Of a DNA stretch of 64,000 nt, positions 54,497-62,853 are shown in pieces. Numbering within the stretch: the first letter of the stretch is position 1; every line of letters begins with the position of its first letter. The notes under the pieces are model-generated. The model saw nothing but the letters and a program-made list of their open reading frames with translations, was not told where the DNA came from and searched no databases. Source of the DNA: Methylorubrum populi (GTDB lineage: Bacteria; Pseudomonadota; Alphaproteobacteria; Rhizobiales; Beijerinckiaceae); assembly GCA_036946625.1 (NCBI GenBank), contig JAQIIU010000003.1:2183001-2247000 (forward strand), written 5' to 3'. The translations under genes and the position numbers were made by a program.

Positions 54497-55484
54497 TGTT
54501 TGGTCCCGGCATTTGGTGGAGCGGGTTTGACCTGAAGCGGCCGGGCTCAGCGGACCATGCCTTGCAGATGGCTTCGTAGGGCGTGAGGCCGCGCAGGGTC
54601 TTCAAACGGCGTGCGAAGTTGTAGGCGCTGACAAAGTCGGCCAAGTGCGCACGGAGTTGCGCGTGGCTGTCGTAATGGTAGCGCTTGACCGTCGCGTCCT
54701 TGATCGTGCGGTTCATCCGCTCGACCTGACCGTTCGTCCAGGGGTGGCGCGGTTTGGTCAGCCGATGGTCGATATCGTTGCGGGCGCAGGCAAGTTCGAA
54801 GCTGTGGGCTCGGAAGGTCTCGCCGGCTACAATCGCCTCCTTGATGACGGAAGCGGCCGAGGCGACGTTGCCGGGCGTGGTGAAGTGGGTGCCGTTGTCG
54901 GTGAGCACCGTGTGCACCTTGTAAGGCACGGCCTCGATGAGATGGCGGAGGAAGTCACCTGCGACCCGCCGCGTGGCCTTCTCGTGGAGCTCAACGAAGG
55001 CGAACTTGGTCGTGCGGTCGATAGCGACGAGCAGGTAGAGTCGCCCTTCGGCTGTGTGAACCTCGGCCAGATCGATGTGGAAATAGCCGAGCGGGCAGGT
55101 CTTGAAGCGTGACCGCTTGGGCTTGTCACCGTCGACCTCCGGCAGTCGGCTGATGCCGTGGCGCTGCAGGCACCGATGCAGCGACGAACGGGTCAGGTGC
55201 GGGATCGTCGCCTGGAGCGCGTAGAGGCAGTCGTCCAACGGCAGGAGCGTATGGCGGCGAAAGGCGACGACGACCGCCTCGTCCTCCTGTGACAGCACCG
55301 TCGAGCGGGGATCCTTCGGACCCGTGCGCTGATCGGCGACCGAGGTCCGCTGCCGCCACTTGGCGACCGTCTTCCGGTTGATCCCGTAGCGCTTCGAGAG
55401 CGCCCTCAGGCTCGCTTGACTATGCTGGATCGCTCGACGGACTGCCTCCGTCGTGGTGGCGCTGCCGTGAAGAACTTGGCCCAT
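54471..55484 (-). CDS. IS481-family transposase, copy 3
   Basis: Its protein is identical to copies 1 and 2 through PGPN; the frame then leaves the element and adds TTSSPAST from the IS1182 remnant before stopping at 54471. The catalytic residues are intact. ATG 55484 is preferred over GTG 55499. Confidence 0.9.
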   Translation of the reverse strand: MGQVLHGSATTTEAVRRAIQHSQASLRALSKRYGINRKTVAKWRQRTSVADQRTGPKDPRSTVLSQEDEAVVVAFRRHTLLPLDDCLYALQATIPHLTRSSLHRCLQRHGISRLPEVDGDKPKRSRFKTCPLGYFHIDLAEVHTAEGRLYLLVAIDRTTKFAFVELHEKATRRVAGDFLRHLIEAVPYKVHTVLTDNGTHFTTPGNVASAASVIKEAIVAGETFRAHSFELACARNDIDHRLTKPRHPWTNGQVERMNRTIKDATVKRYHYDSHAQLRAHLADFVSAYNFARRLKTLRGLTPYEAICKAWSAEPGRFRSNPLHQMPGPNTTSSPAST

Positions 55485-55540
55485 AGCGCGTCCCTCCACT
55501 CCAACGTGAAGAGTGCACCATCAAACCCTGGGATCAAACA
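54497..55540 (-). mobile_element. IS481-type insertion sequence, copy 3
   Basis: 1,044 bp with the same ends as copies 1 and 2, reversed in orientation. Flanks CTGGTCG and GATATAA share nothing, and belong to an IS1182 remnant on one side and an IS3 remnant on the other, so this copy marks a recombination or deletion join. Confidence 0.93.
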
Positions 55541-55630
55541 GATATAATCGAACACGTCGGCGCGGGCCTCATCCCGCGTGCGGTCGGTCCGCCGGGCCGT
55601 GCGCTCGGTCTTCAGCGACGAGAAGAAGCT
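55541..55630 (-). pseudogene. second IS3-family OrfB fragment
   Basis: About 30 residues, SFFSSLKTERTARRTDRTRD then EARADVFDYI, homologous to but not identical with the fragment at 53218 (Val/Tyr replaced by Ala/Asp). It therefore comes from another IS3 copy. It is bounded by IS481 copy 3 and the IS30 remnant. Confidence 0.75.
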
Positions 55631-56385
55631 CCGTCGCCCTCTGATCGCTATCTGTCCTTGGCCGAGCGTGAGGAGATCGCGTTGCTTCGGGCGCAAGGTC
55701 ATGGCGTTCGGGAGGTAGCGAGGCGGCTGGGTCGGGCGGCCTCGACGATCTCGCGGGAGTTGCGGCGGAACGCGGCGCCTCGCAACGGCAATCTGGACTA
55801 TCGTGCCACGACAGCTCAATGGCACGCCGAGCGTGCGGCGCGCCGGCCAAAGCAGGCGAAGCTAGCCGCTAACGCAGCCCTGAGGACGTATGTGCAGGCT
55901 CGGCTCGCGGGCGCTATCATCGCTCCCAATGGCGCTGCGTTACTGGGACCAGCCGTTCCCTGGAAGGGCCGGCGACACGGGCGACGTCAGCATCGGCGCT
56001 GGGGTATGGCATGGAGCCCGCAGCAGATCGCTGAGCGCCTGCGGCTTGACTTCCCGGGCGATGAGACGATGCGCATCAGCCATGAGGCGATCTACCAGGC
56101 CCTCTATGTCCAGGGCCGAGGCGCACTGAAGCGCGACCTGACCGCGTGCCTGCGTACGGGACGAGCTTTGCGGGTGCCCCGGGCACGCAGCTCGCGTCGG
56201 GGCAAATCGTTCATCACCCCAGAGATCCTCATCAGCGAGCGGCCCCCTGACGCACAGGATCGCGCGGTGCCGGGACATTGGGAAGGAGACCTCATTCTCG
56301 GGCTGCGCAGTTCGGCGATCGGAACCCTGGTCGAACGCGCGACACGCTTCACGATGCTGCTGCATCTCCCAAGCGCCGCTGGCGA
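55631..56385 (+). pseudogene. IS30-family transposase, C-terminally truncated
   Basis: PSDRYLSLAEREEIALLRAQ and VREVARRLGRAASTISRELR form the N-terminal helix-turn-helix; WSPQQIAERLRLDFP and ISHEAIYQALYVQGRG follow. The DDE domain starts (PGHWEGDLILG with the first Asp) and breaks off after MLLHLP near 56385, so the second Asp and the Glu are lost. It abuts the recombinase remnant. Confidence 0.85.
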
Positions 56386-56389
56386 CCTG

Positions 56390-57096
56390 ATCGATGATGA
56401 AGGGCTCAGTCACGGTCGACAGGAGAGGAACCGTCGCAGAGCGCGGCCTCGCGGTCATCGCCTCCATCGTAGCTGGCGGCGTTGACGCGGTTGGAGCGGG
56501 CGAGGCTTGGTCCGCAGGTGACGCGGTCAGCGTCTCGCGGAGCAGCTTGTCTCTGGGCTCGTGGTTGAAGTCGCCAGTGTAGCGGGCCTGCAGGGCTTCG
56601 GCGACGTCGATGCCCGCGCGCATGACGGCCTGGCGTGCGCGCTGCCAATCAACCGGCGCGAGGTCGGTGCAGGTGACGCCCTGCTTCTTGAGCATGGCCT
56701 CGGTGATGACGCGGGCCTCGTCGAGGCGGTTGCCGGCGAGCGCCTTGCGGTGTTCTAGCCGTAGTAGGCACCCCGGATCTCGGAGACGGCATCGTCGTGG
56801 GGCGGAGCGTGCAGCCGCACGGCGTTCTCGCGCTCCAGCACGGTCGCGTAGAAGTCCTGCACGAGGCGGGCGAGTTGAGCGTCGGTGAGCATGGGTGTCG
56901 CGCGCACAACGCCGAAGAGGCGTTCTGAGGCGACGTATAGCGTGGCGGCGTGGAACTTGGCAGCCTGATGGTCGACGGTGCCGAGGCTGCGCGTGAGTTC
57001 ACGCCGTCCGATTAAGCCGCGCAGCTCTGGCGGAACGGTCCGCCGGAAGTGCAGCGTCCGGCCGAGCCGGACGACGTTGGCGATGGAGGTCCGCAC
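56390..57096 (-). pseudogene. tyrosine recombinase/integrase N-terminal remnant
   Basis: From ATG 57096: VVRLGRTLHFRRTVPPELRG and the helix REL.RSLGT.D...A match the DUF6538/SAM-like start of phage-type integrases. The frame stops at YYG (near 56755), but another frame continues as EHRKALAGNRLDEARVITEA and MRAGIDVAEALQARYTGDFN to about 56390, where IS30 sequence begins. The catalytic domain with R-H-R-Y is absent. It lies just downstream of tRNA-Gln, the classic place for an integrase. Confidence 0.75.
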
Positions 57097-57212
57097 GCTG
57101 CTTGCCTGCCGCCCCGCAGGCGGACTTTGTAGCAGCGGATTGTAGCAACCGGCTCAACCCGCAGGGCAGCGAAACAGAAAGCTGAGCGTTGAGAATGATT
57201 TAGGCAGCTAGG

Positions 57213-57286
57213 TGGCTGGGGGACCTGGATTCGAACCAGGACTAGCGGAGTCAGAGTCCGCGGTTCTACCGTTAAACTATCCCCCA
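57213..57286 (-). tRNA. tRNA-Gln(CTG)
   Basis: 74 nt including encoded CCA: acceptor TGGGGGA/TCCCCCA, anticodon stem GCGGA/TCCGC around CTCTGAC (anticodon CTG), T-arm CCTGGTTCGAATCCAGG. The integrase remnant starts 117 bp past its 3' end, so it was probably the attachment site of an element. Confidence 0.96.
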
Positions 57287-57476
57287 CCGAGGCGATTGAA
57301 AAACCTGCGGAATTGAGCGCAGGTTTCCAATTGCGGAGACTCGGTTTCCAAGCCTCGCGTACGGTATGGCGCTCAGATAGGCCGAGACGGCTGCCGCGTC
57401 AACACGAATGGTGCCGGTCGAGCACCTCATTGCCATCCCGGACGTAGCATCCCTCGGGTTTCGCGGCGCGCAGGTT

Positions 57477-57850
57477 CATCCCGGGAAGGGCCGGCGCCGG
57501 CCGGTATCGGCGGCGTAGCGGGCGAGCGCATCGAAGGTGTAGGCCCGCACCACCAGAGCCCGGGCCGCCGCCGTCATCCGGTCCACCGCCGCATCGTCGG
57601 TGCGCAGCAGGGCGTCGAGGGCGCGCTCCGGATCGTCCTGCGGATCGAGGTAGAACCTCCTCGCGGCCGTGCAGGATCGGTTCGATGCCGGCGAGCGGAC
57701 GGGTGTCGAAGATCGGAATGCTGCCGAAGGCCGCCACCTCGTCGTGCCGGTAGCAGTCCCAGCCGACGCCGCCCGGCGACAGACAGAACCGGCTGCGGGC
57801 GATCGCCCGGGCGAAGGCCTCCCGGCTCAGGCGGTGCGCGGGCGCGTGGA
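57477..57850 (-). pseudogene. glycosyltransferase/exostosin-like C-terminal fragment
   Basis: The minus strand gives LSREAFARAIARSRFCLSPG, GGVGWDCYRHDEVAAFGSIP and TRPLAGIEPILHGREEV, then after a one-base insertion near 57656 continues YLDPQDDPERALDALLRTDD and ARALVVRAYTFDALARYAAD to a stop at about 57477. This is the nucleotide-sugar-binding end of a glycosyltransferase. The N-terminal part is missing. Confidence 0.65.
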
Positions 57851-57949
57851 TGGGAACATCGGGCGCCGTCGCCTACGCCAACGACCACGGGCGCCGATGA
57901 CGGCCGCTTCGGCTACGCCGTCACCGTCAGGAACGTGGGCGGCAGCGCG

Positions 57950-58112
57950 CTGGCGTCGGCCTCCTTACGAGGTGATCCTGCACTTCGCCGAGATCGACAA
58001 CCAGTCCGACGACGCGAGCGGCCTCAGCGGCGCGGGCCAGCGCCAGTTCAACATCGGGATTGAGGTGCGGAAGGTCGATTCCGCCTCGGCCCAGGACGGT
58101 CTCCTGGTCTAG
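57950..58112 (+). pseudogene. malectin-like domain fragment
   Basis: About 50 residues: PYEVILHFAEIDNQSDDASG and GAGQRQFNIGIEVRKVD resemble the malectin pattern (Y.V.LHFAE....GQR.F.I). Upstream, a different frame (DDGRFGYAVTVRNVGG) may be its earlier part. It ends at 58112 and has no start of its own. Probably a piece of a secreted carbohydrate-binding protein. Confidence 0.45.
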
Positions 58113-58188
58113 AATCGCGATCGGTTTCGGCTTCCCTTCCGGCGGCGCACGGGCTCTCGTTCGCCGCCGCTCGCGCGAAAGGTCTGCG

Positions 58189-59724
58189 ATGTCTTCCGAT
58201 CGGTCCAAGGCATTTTCCAAGGCATTTCCCAAGCCCCTGCCGAAGCTCGAACCGAACACCTTCGCCTTCGAGCAACGGCCGATGGTCAAGCCCACGGGCT
58301 TTCGCGAGTACGACGCCCGCTGGCTGTTCCCGCAGGAGATCAACCTGATGGGCGTCCAGGCGCTGGGCCTCGGCCTCGGCACGCTGATCCACGAGCGCGG
58401 CGTGCGCCCCGACATCGTCACCGGCCACGACTTTCGCGCCTATTCCTCCTCGATCAAGCTCGCGCTGATCGCCGGGATGCAGGCGGCGGGCCTGCGGGTG
58501 AAGGATATCGGGCTCGCGCTCTCGCCGATGGCCTATTTCGGCCAGTTCGCCCTCGATTGTCCCTGTGTCGCCATGGTCACCGCCTCGCACAACGACAACG
58601 GCTGGACCGGCGTGAAGATGGGCGCCGAGCGGCCGATGACCTTCGGTCCCGACGAGATGGGACGCCTGAAGGAGATCGTGACGAAGGGCGAGTTCCGCTA
58701 CCGCGACGGCGGCTCGTACGAATTCGTCGAAGGGTTCGCCCAGGTCTATCTCGACGACCTCGTGTCGCGCGCCAAACCCGTCACCCGGACGCTGAAGGTG
58801 GTGGCCGCCTGCGGCAACGGCACCGCCGGCGCCTTCGCGCCCGCGCTCCTGGAGCGGCTCGGCGTCGAGGTGATCCCGCTCGATGTCGAGCCGGATCATT
58901 CCTTCCCGCGCTACAACCCGAACCCCGAGGACATGGCGATGCTGCACGCCATCGCCGACAAGGTGCGCGAGACCGGCGCCGATGTCGGCCTCGGCTTCGA
59001 CGGCGACGGCGACCGCTGCGGCGTGGTCGACGACGAGGGCGAGGAGATCTTCGCCGACAAGATCGGGGTGATGCTGGCCCGCGACCTGTCGAAGCTGCAC
59101 CCGAACGCGACCTTCGTGGTCGACGTGAAATCGACCGGCCTCTACGCCGCCGATCCCGAATTGCAGGCCCGCGGCGTGCGGACCGACTACTGGAAGACCG
59201 GCCACTCCTACATCAAGCGGCGGGTGAACGAACTCTCGGCGCTCGCCGGCTTCGAGAAATCGGGCCACTTCTTCTTCAACGCGCCGGTCGGCCGCGGCTA
59301 CGACGACGGCCTGCTGACCGCGATCGCGGTGATCGAGATGCTCGACCGCAATCCGGGCGCGTCGATGGCCGACCTCTACCGGGCGCTGCCGAAGACCTGG
59401 GGCTCGCCGACCATGTCGCCGCACTGCGCCGACGAGGTGAAGTACGGCGTGGTCGAGGCGGTCACCGAGCGGTTCCGGGCGCTCCAGGCGGCGGGCGAGC
59501 CGGTGGGCGGCCAGCCGATCACCGATCTGGTGACGGTCAACGGCGTGCGGGTGACCACCGCCGACGGCACCTGGGGCTTGGTGCGGGCCTCCTCGAACAA
59601 GCCGGAACTCGTGGTGGTGGTGGAGAGCCCGGTCTCCGAGGCGCGGCTGCGCGAGATGTTCGCGGCGGTGGACGCGGTGCTGCGCCAGCATCCGGAGGTC
59701 GGCGCCTACAATCAGACGATCTGA
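58189..59724 (+). CDS. phosphomannomutase/phosphoglucomutase
   Basis: 511 residues from ATG 58189. Active-site Ser in VTASHNDNGWTGVKMG, Mg-binding loop GLGFDGDGDRCGVVDD, sugar-binding GFEKSGHFFFN and phosphate loop VRASSNKPELVVVVE define the alpha-D-phosphohexomutase family. It interconverts hexose 1- and 6-phosphates for polysaccharide and nucleotide-sugar synthesis. Alone on the plus strand, followed by repeats. Confidence 0.92.
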   Translation: MSSDRSKAFSKAFPKPLPKLEPNTFAFEQRPMVKPTGFREYDARWLFPQEINLMGVQALGLGLGTLIHERGVRPDIVTGHDFRAYSSSIKLALIAGMQAAGLRVKDIGLALSPMAYFGQFALDCPCVAMVTASHNDNGWTGVKMGAERPMTFGPDEMGRLKEIVTKGEFRYRDGGSYEFVEGFAQVYLDDLVSRAKPVTRTLKVVAACGNGTAGAFAPALLERLGVEVIPLDVEPDHSFPRYNPNPEDMAMLHAIADKVRETGADVGLGFDGDGDRCGVVDDEGEEIFADKIGVMLARDLSKLHPNATFVVDVKSTGLYAADPELQARGVRTDYWKTGHSYIKRRVNELSALAGFEKSGHFFFNAPVGRGYDDGLLTAIAVIEMLDRNPGASMADLYRALPKTWGSPTMSPHCADEVKYGVVEAVTERFRALQAAGEPVGGQPITDLVTVNGVRVTTADGTWGLVRASSNKPELVVVVESPVSEARLREMFAAVDAVLRQHPEVGAYNQTI

Positions 59725-60040
59725 GCCGGACGATTCATACCAAGCTGCAGGGAAGCCGACGATGAGTCGGGATCATCGCCGGCTGGTATGATACGATATC
59801 CGGTCGATGATTTCGGCCTTTACCTGCGTCCTTGCGAGGCGAAGCCGTGGCGATCCAGGGCGCGACCTTTCCGGACAGGTCGCGCCCTGGATCGCTTCGC
59901 GCCCGCTCGCGATGACGGAGTGGAGCGAAACCCGAAGCGATCGATCGGAAACGGTATGACTTCCATCCCCACCCTCATCCTGAGGTGCATGCGTCAGTGG
60001 GCCTCGAAGGACCCTCCGGACGCTGCCGAGAACCCGGTCG
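59725..60040. repeat. repeat cluster between the phosphohexomutase gene and mxaB
   Basis: 59737-59792 is a shortened family 3 repeat (CATACCAAGCTGCAGGGAAG ... GGCTGGTATG). 59850-59895 is a hairpin with perfect 19-bp arms GCGATCCAGGGCGCGACCT / AGGTCGCGCCCTGGATCGC and an 8-nt loop. 59965-60015 is a partial family 1 repeat (CCCTCATCCTGAGGTGCATG). No gene is present. The hairpin may protect or end the mxa transcript. Confidence 0.8.
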
Positions 60041-60721
60041 TCACAGCAGCGCGTTGCGCCGGTTGACCGCGATCTGGACCAGCCCGGCGCGGGACTCGAC
60101 GCCGAGCTTCCTGCGCATGCTGGAACTGGCGTTGATGACGGTGCGGTAGCTGACCGCCATGACGCTGGCGATGGCCTCGTAGGACTTGCCCTGGCTCAGG
60201 AGCGACAGGATCTGCAACTCGCGGGTGCTCAGGGTGGCGAGCGGAGCGGGGCGGGCGCTGCGATTGAGCATCGCCACGTCGGTGGCGAGCGGGTGCGGCA
60301 GGTAGCCCTGCCCGGCATGGACGGCGTCGAGGGCCTCCAGAAGCGCGTCCACACCGGCGTCCTTGAGCACGAAGCCGAGCGCTCCGCTCTCCAGCGCCCG
60401 GGAGACGAGCACCGGGTCGGCATGCATGCTGAAGACGAGGATGCGCGCCGCCGGCTCCAGCGCCCGGATGCGGCGGATCAGCGAGAGTCCGGACAGGCCG
60501 TCGTCGCGAAAGCTCAGGTCGGCCACCACGAGGTCCGGCCGGTGCCGGTGGAACAGGCGGTAGCCCGAGACGACGTCGGCGGCCTCGTGGATCGTGCGGA
60601 CGCCCGCCGCCTCGGCGATCCGGCGCACACCCTGCAGCACGATCGGGTGGTCGTCGATGACGAGGATCGTCTCCGGCCGGGCCGGTGCCGCGCCGCGGGC
60701 GGAGGCGCGCCCGTCGCTCAC
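60041..60721 (-). CDS. mxaB: methanol-oxidation response regulator MxaB
   Basis: 226 residues from GTG 60721, which overlaps the mxaH stop (GTGA). Receiver: ILVIDDHPIVLQGVRR, Asp in VVADLSFRDDG, Lys in GFVLKDAGV; C-terminal LuxR helix-turn-helix: LSTRELQILSLLSQGKSYEA. MxaB is required for expression of methanol dehydrogenase genes in Methylobacterium. Its position as last gene of the mxa cluster is diagnostic. It has no kinase beside it. Confidence 0.9.
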   Translation of the reverse strand: MSDGRASARGAAPARPETILVIDDHPIVLQGVRRIAEAAGVRTIHEAADVVSGYRLFHRHRPDLVVADLSFRDDGLSGLSLIRRIRALEPAARILVFSMHADPVLVSRALESGALGFVLKDAGVDALLEALDAVHAGQGYLPHPLATDVAMLNRSARPAPLATLSTRELQILSLLSQGKSYEAIASVMAVSYRTVINASSSMRRKLGVESRAGLVQIAVNRRNALL

Positions 60722-61344
60722 GGCTGCCCTCCCGGCGGCTTGCCTTCCGGAGTCTCCACCGACGGCGCCCGGGGCCGGTCCGGCGACGGTTCGGGCGCCG
60801 CGTCGGGGGACGCCGCATCGCGCGGCCGCTCCCGGGCTTCGAGACGGGCGAGCGCGGTGGCGTGGTCGGCGCCCTGGGCGCGGGTGTTGTAGTAGTGCTG
60901 GCACATCTCGCCGTAGAGGCTCTTGTGGCGGCCGCGCACGGCCGCGATCTCGCCCAGGCCGTCGAGCAGGCCGCGATAGGATTCCGGCTTGCCGATCTCG
61001 GACAGCATCTGCCCGAGCTGCACCGTGCGGTTGGCGATCATGCGCTTGTCTTCCACGAAGGCGCTGCGCGCCCGGTCGAGGGATTCGCGCATTCCCCCGA
61101 CCTCGGCTGCGTCGCCGGGCAAGGGGTGTCCCGCCTCGCGGCCCGCGAGCCAGCGCGCCGGGTCGCTGCCGTCGGTGGGCGAGAGCCAGTCGGGCAGCCG
61201 ATCCTCGGAGGTCGAGGCGACGACCGCCCGATCGTCGCCGGACGATCGACCGGAAGATTGGCCGGCATCCTCGCCGCCGCGGTCGCAGGCGGAAAGGATC
61301 AGCAGGGCGGCGAGCCCGGCCGCGAGCGGTCTCGCGTCTCTCAT
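60718..61344 (-). CDS. mxaH: MxaH, putative lipoprotein of methanol oxidation
   Basis: 208 residues with a lipobox (AALLILSAC) at the N terminus, so probably anchored in a membrane facing the periplasm. A helical middle (REAGHPLPGDAAEVGGMRES, DKRMIANRTVQLGQMLSEIG) precedes a Pro/Arg-rich tail. Its function is unknown; the name rests on gene order (mxaL-D-E-H-B). It overlaps mxaE and mxaB by 4 bases each. Confidence 0.78.
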   Translation of the reverse strand: MRDARPLAAGLAALLILSACDRGGEDAGQSSGRSSGDDRAVVASTSEDRLPDWLSPTDGSDPARWLAGREAGHPLPGDAAEVGGMRESLDRARSAFVEDKRMIANRTVQLGQMLSEIGKPESYRGLLDGLGEIAAVRGRHKSLYGEMCQHYYNTRAQGADHATALARLEARERPRDAASPDAAPEPSPDRPRAPSVETPEGKPPGGQP

Positions 61345-62291
61345 CGCGGCGTCTCCTTCGGCAGCGTCTCCGCGGGAGCGGCGACGGCGAGGCTGCGCGG
61401 CCCCTCGGCGACCGGCAGGCGGGCGACCTCCTTCAGCACGGCGAGATCGATGACCGAGACGGTGTCGGAGAACCAGTTGGCCACGTAGGCCCTGCCGCCC
61501 TCGATCACGATGCCTTCGGGATAGCGGCCGACGCCGATCGTCGCCGCGATCGTGAGCGTGCCGGCATCGAGAACCGTGACCGTCCCGGCATGCTGGTTCG
61601 TCACCAGCACCCGCGCCCCGTCCGGGCTGACCGCGATGCCGTAGGGCATGGCGCCGGCCGGCACGGTGGCCAGCGGCTTCAGCGCTTGCGTGTCGATCAC
61701 GGCGAGGTCGTTGCTGCGCACGTTGCCGACGTAGAGGCGGCGCTCGTCGGGGCCGAGCGCCAGGGCGAAGGGCGCGGTGCCGACGGGGATCGTGGCGAGC
61801 CGGGTCATGCGCGCCCCGTCGAACACGCTGACCTGATGGCTCTCCCGGTCGGCCACGAACAGGCGGCCGGCGCGGTCGAGGACGATGTGGGCCGGGTCGC
61901 GGCCGGTCTCGGCGGAGGCCTCGACCCGGCCGTCGGCGGCCGAGAGCCGGTCGATGCGGTTGCCCGACCAGTCCGCGACGAACAGGGTCGTGCCGTCCGC
62001 CGAGGCCGCGAGGCCGAAGGCCTGTCCCTTGTAGGGCAGGCGGCGCAGCACCGCGCCCGTGGCCGCGTCGGCCACGGTGATCGCGTGCCCGTCCGGATGG
62101 CTGAGGAACACGAGGCCGCCGCCCGCCGCCACCGTGGCGGGCGCGCCCGCCACGGTGGCATGCCCCGCGACCTCGCCCGCCTCGATGCGCGCCACCTGCG
62201 CCCCCTGCTGGCTCGCGACGTAGACCGCCGCGGCCCGCGCCGGCAGGCCGGCGAGCGCGAGGATCAGCGCGGCGAGGGCGGGGCGGATCAT
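61341..62291 (-). CDS. mxaE: MxaE, exported YVTN beta-propeller protein
   Basis: 316 residues: signal peptide (LAALILALAGLPARA), then about seven 40-residue propeller blades with the usual strands (RLYVGNVRSNDLAVIDT, PYGIAVSPDGARVLVTNQHA, GTVTVLDAGTLTIAATI, RAYVANWFSDTVSVIDL). Periplasmic. Its role in methanol oxidation is not established; naming follows gene order. It begins 28 bp after mxaD and overlaps mxaH. Confidence 0.8.
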   Translation of the reverse strand: MIRPALAALILALAGLPARAAAVYVASQQGAQVARIEAGEVAGHATVAGAPATVAAGGGLVFLSHPDGHAITVADAATGAVLRRLPYKGQAFGLAASADGTTLFVADWSGNRIDRLSAADGRVEASAETGRDPAHIVLDRAGRLFVADRESHQVSVFDGARMTRLATIPVGTAPFALALGPDERRLYVGNVRSNDLAVIDTQALKPLATVPAGAMPYGIAVSPDGARVLVTNQHAGTVTVLDAGTLTIAATIGVGRYPEGIVIEGGRAYVANWFSDTVSVIDLAVLKEVARLPVAEGPRSLAVAAPAETLPKETPR

Positions 62292-62303
62292 TGTGCCTCT
62301 CCC

Positions 62304-62333
62304 CTCATTTGGACTTGCCTCATTTGGACTTGC
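62304..62333. repeat. 15-bp tandem duplication of the mxaD stop region
   Basis: CTCATTTGGACTTGC occurs twice. On the minus strand each unit reads GGC AAG TCC AAA TGA, so the last codons and the stop of mxaD are duplicated; the first stop met ends the protein. Confidence 0.9.
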
Positions 62334-62853
62334 CGCCCTCCACGGCCGCCTTCAGGCCCTTCAGGCCGTCCGAGAAGAACGTGTTCATCGCCGTCTTGCC
62401 GGCCTCGTCGCTGAGATTCTCAGGCGGCTCGTTGCCGGTGTCGCCGCGATAGAACCGGCCCATCCACTCGACCTTGGAGCCGTCGCCCTCCGGGCTCACG
62501 GTGAAGGTCGCCGAGTAGGAGGAGACCGGCAGCGCCTTCAGGTCCGGATCGGACATCCGGTAGGAATAGGTGTGATCCGCCGCCTTGTACTCGTCGAGGC
62601 CCTCGGTGAGCTTGGCGCCGCTCTTGAAGATCAGCGTGCGGCTGTCGCCTTCCTTGGACCCGCCCCCTTCGGCCTTGTCGAGATCCGGATGCCACTTGCC
62701 GATGCTGGCGAAATCGCCCGCCACCTTCCACACGGCGTCCGGGCTCGCCTTGATCGTGATCGACTGGGAGACCTTCTGCGGGGTCGGCCCGTGGGCGAGC
62801 GCGGCGGTCGCGGCGAGCGCGAGCGGCAGGGCGAGGAGGGACAGACGCATCAT
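62320..62853 (-). CDS. mxaD: MxaD periplasmic methanol-oxidation protein
   Basis: 177 residues: signal peptide ending ALAHG, then an SRPBCC fold (ITIKASPDAVWKVAGDFASI, GKWHPDLDKAEGGGSKEGDS, TYSYRMSDPDLKALPVSSYS, KVEWMGRFYRG). MxaD is the ~17-kDa periplasmic protein reported to promote electron transfer between methanol dehydrogenase and cytochrome cL. Its ATG overlaps the mxaL stop (ATGA). Confidence 0.92.
   Translation of the reverse strand: MMRLSLLALPLALAATAALAHGPTPQKVSQSITIKASPDAVWKVAGDFASIGKWHPDLDKAEGGGSKEGDSRTLIFKSGAKLTEGLDEYKAADHTYSYRMSDPDLKALPVSSYSATFTVSPEGDGSKVEWMGRFYRGDTGNEPPENLSDEAGKTAMNTFFSDGLKGLKAAVEGGKSK

Noticed and set aside
57213..57286. A second copy of the tRNA-Gln 3' end as attR of an integrated element
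   Set aside because: I looked for CCTGGTTCGAATCCAGG elsewhere in the window and did not see it, so element boundaries stay undefined.
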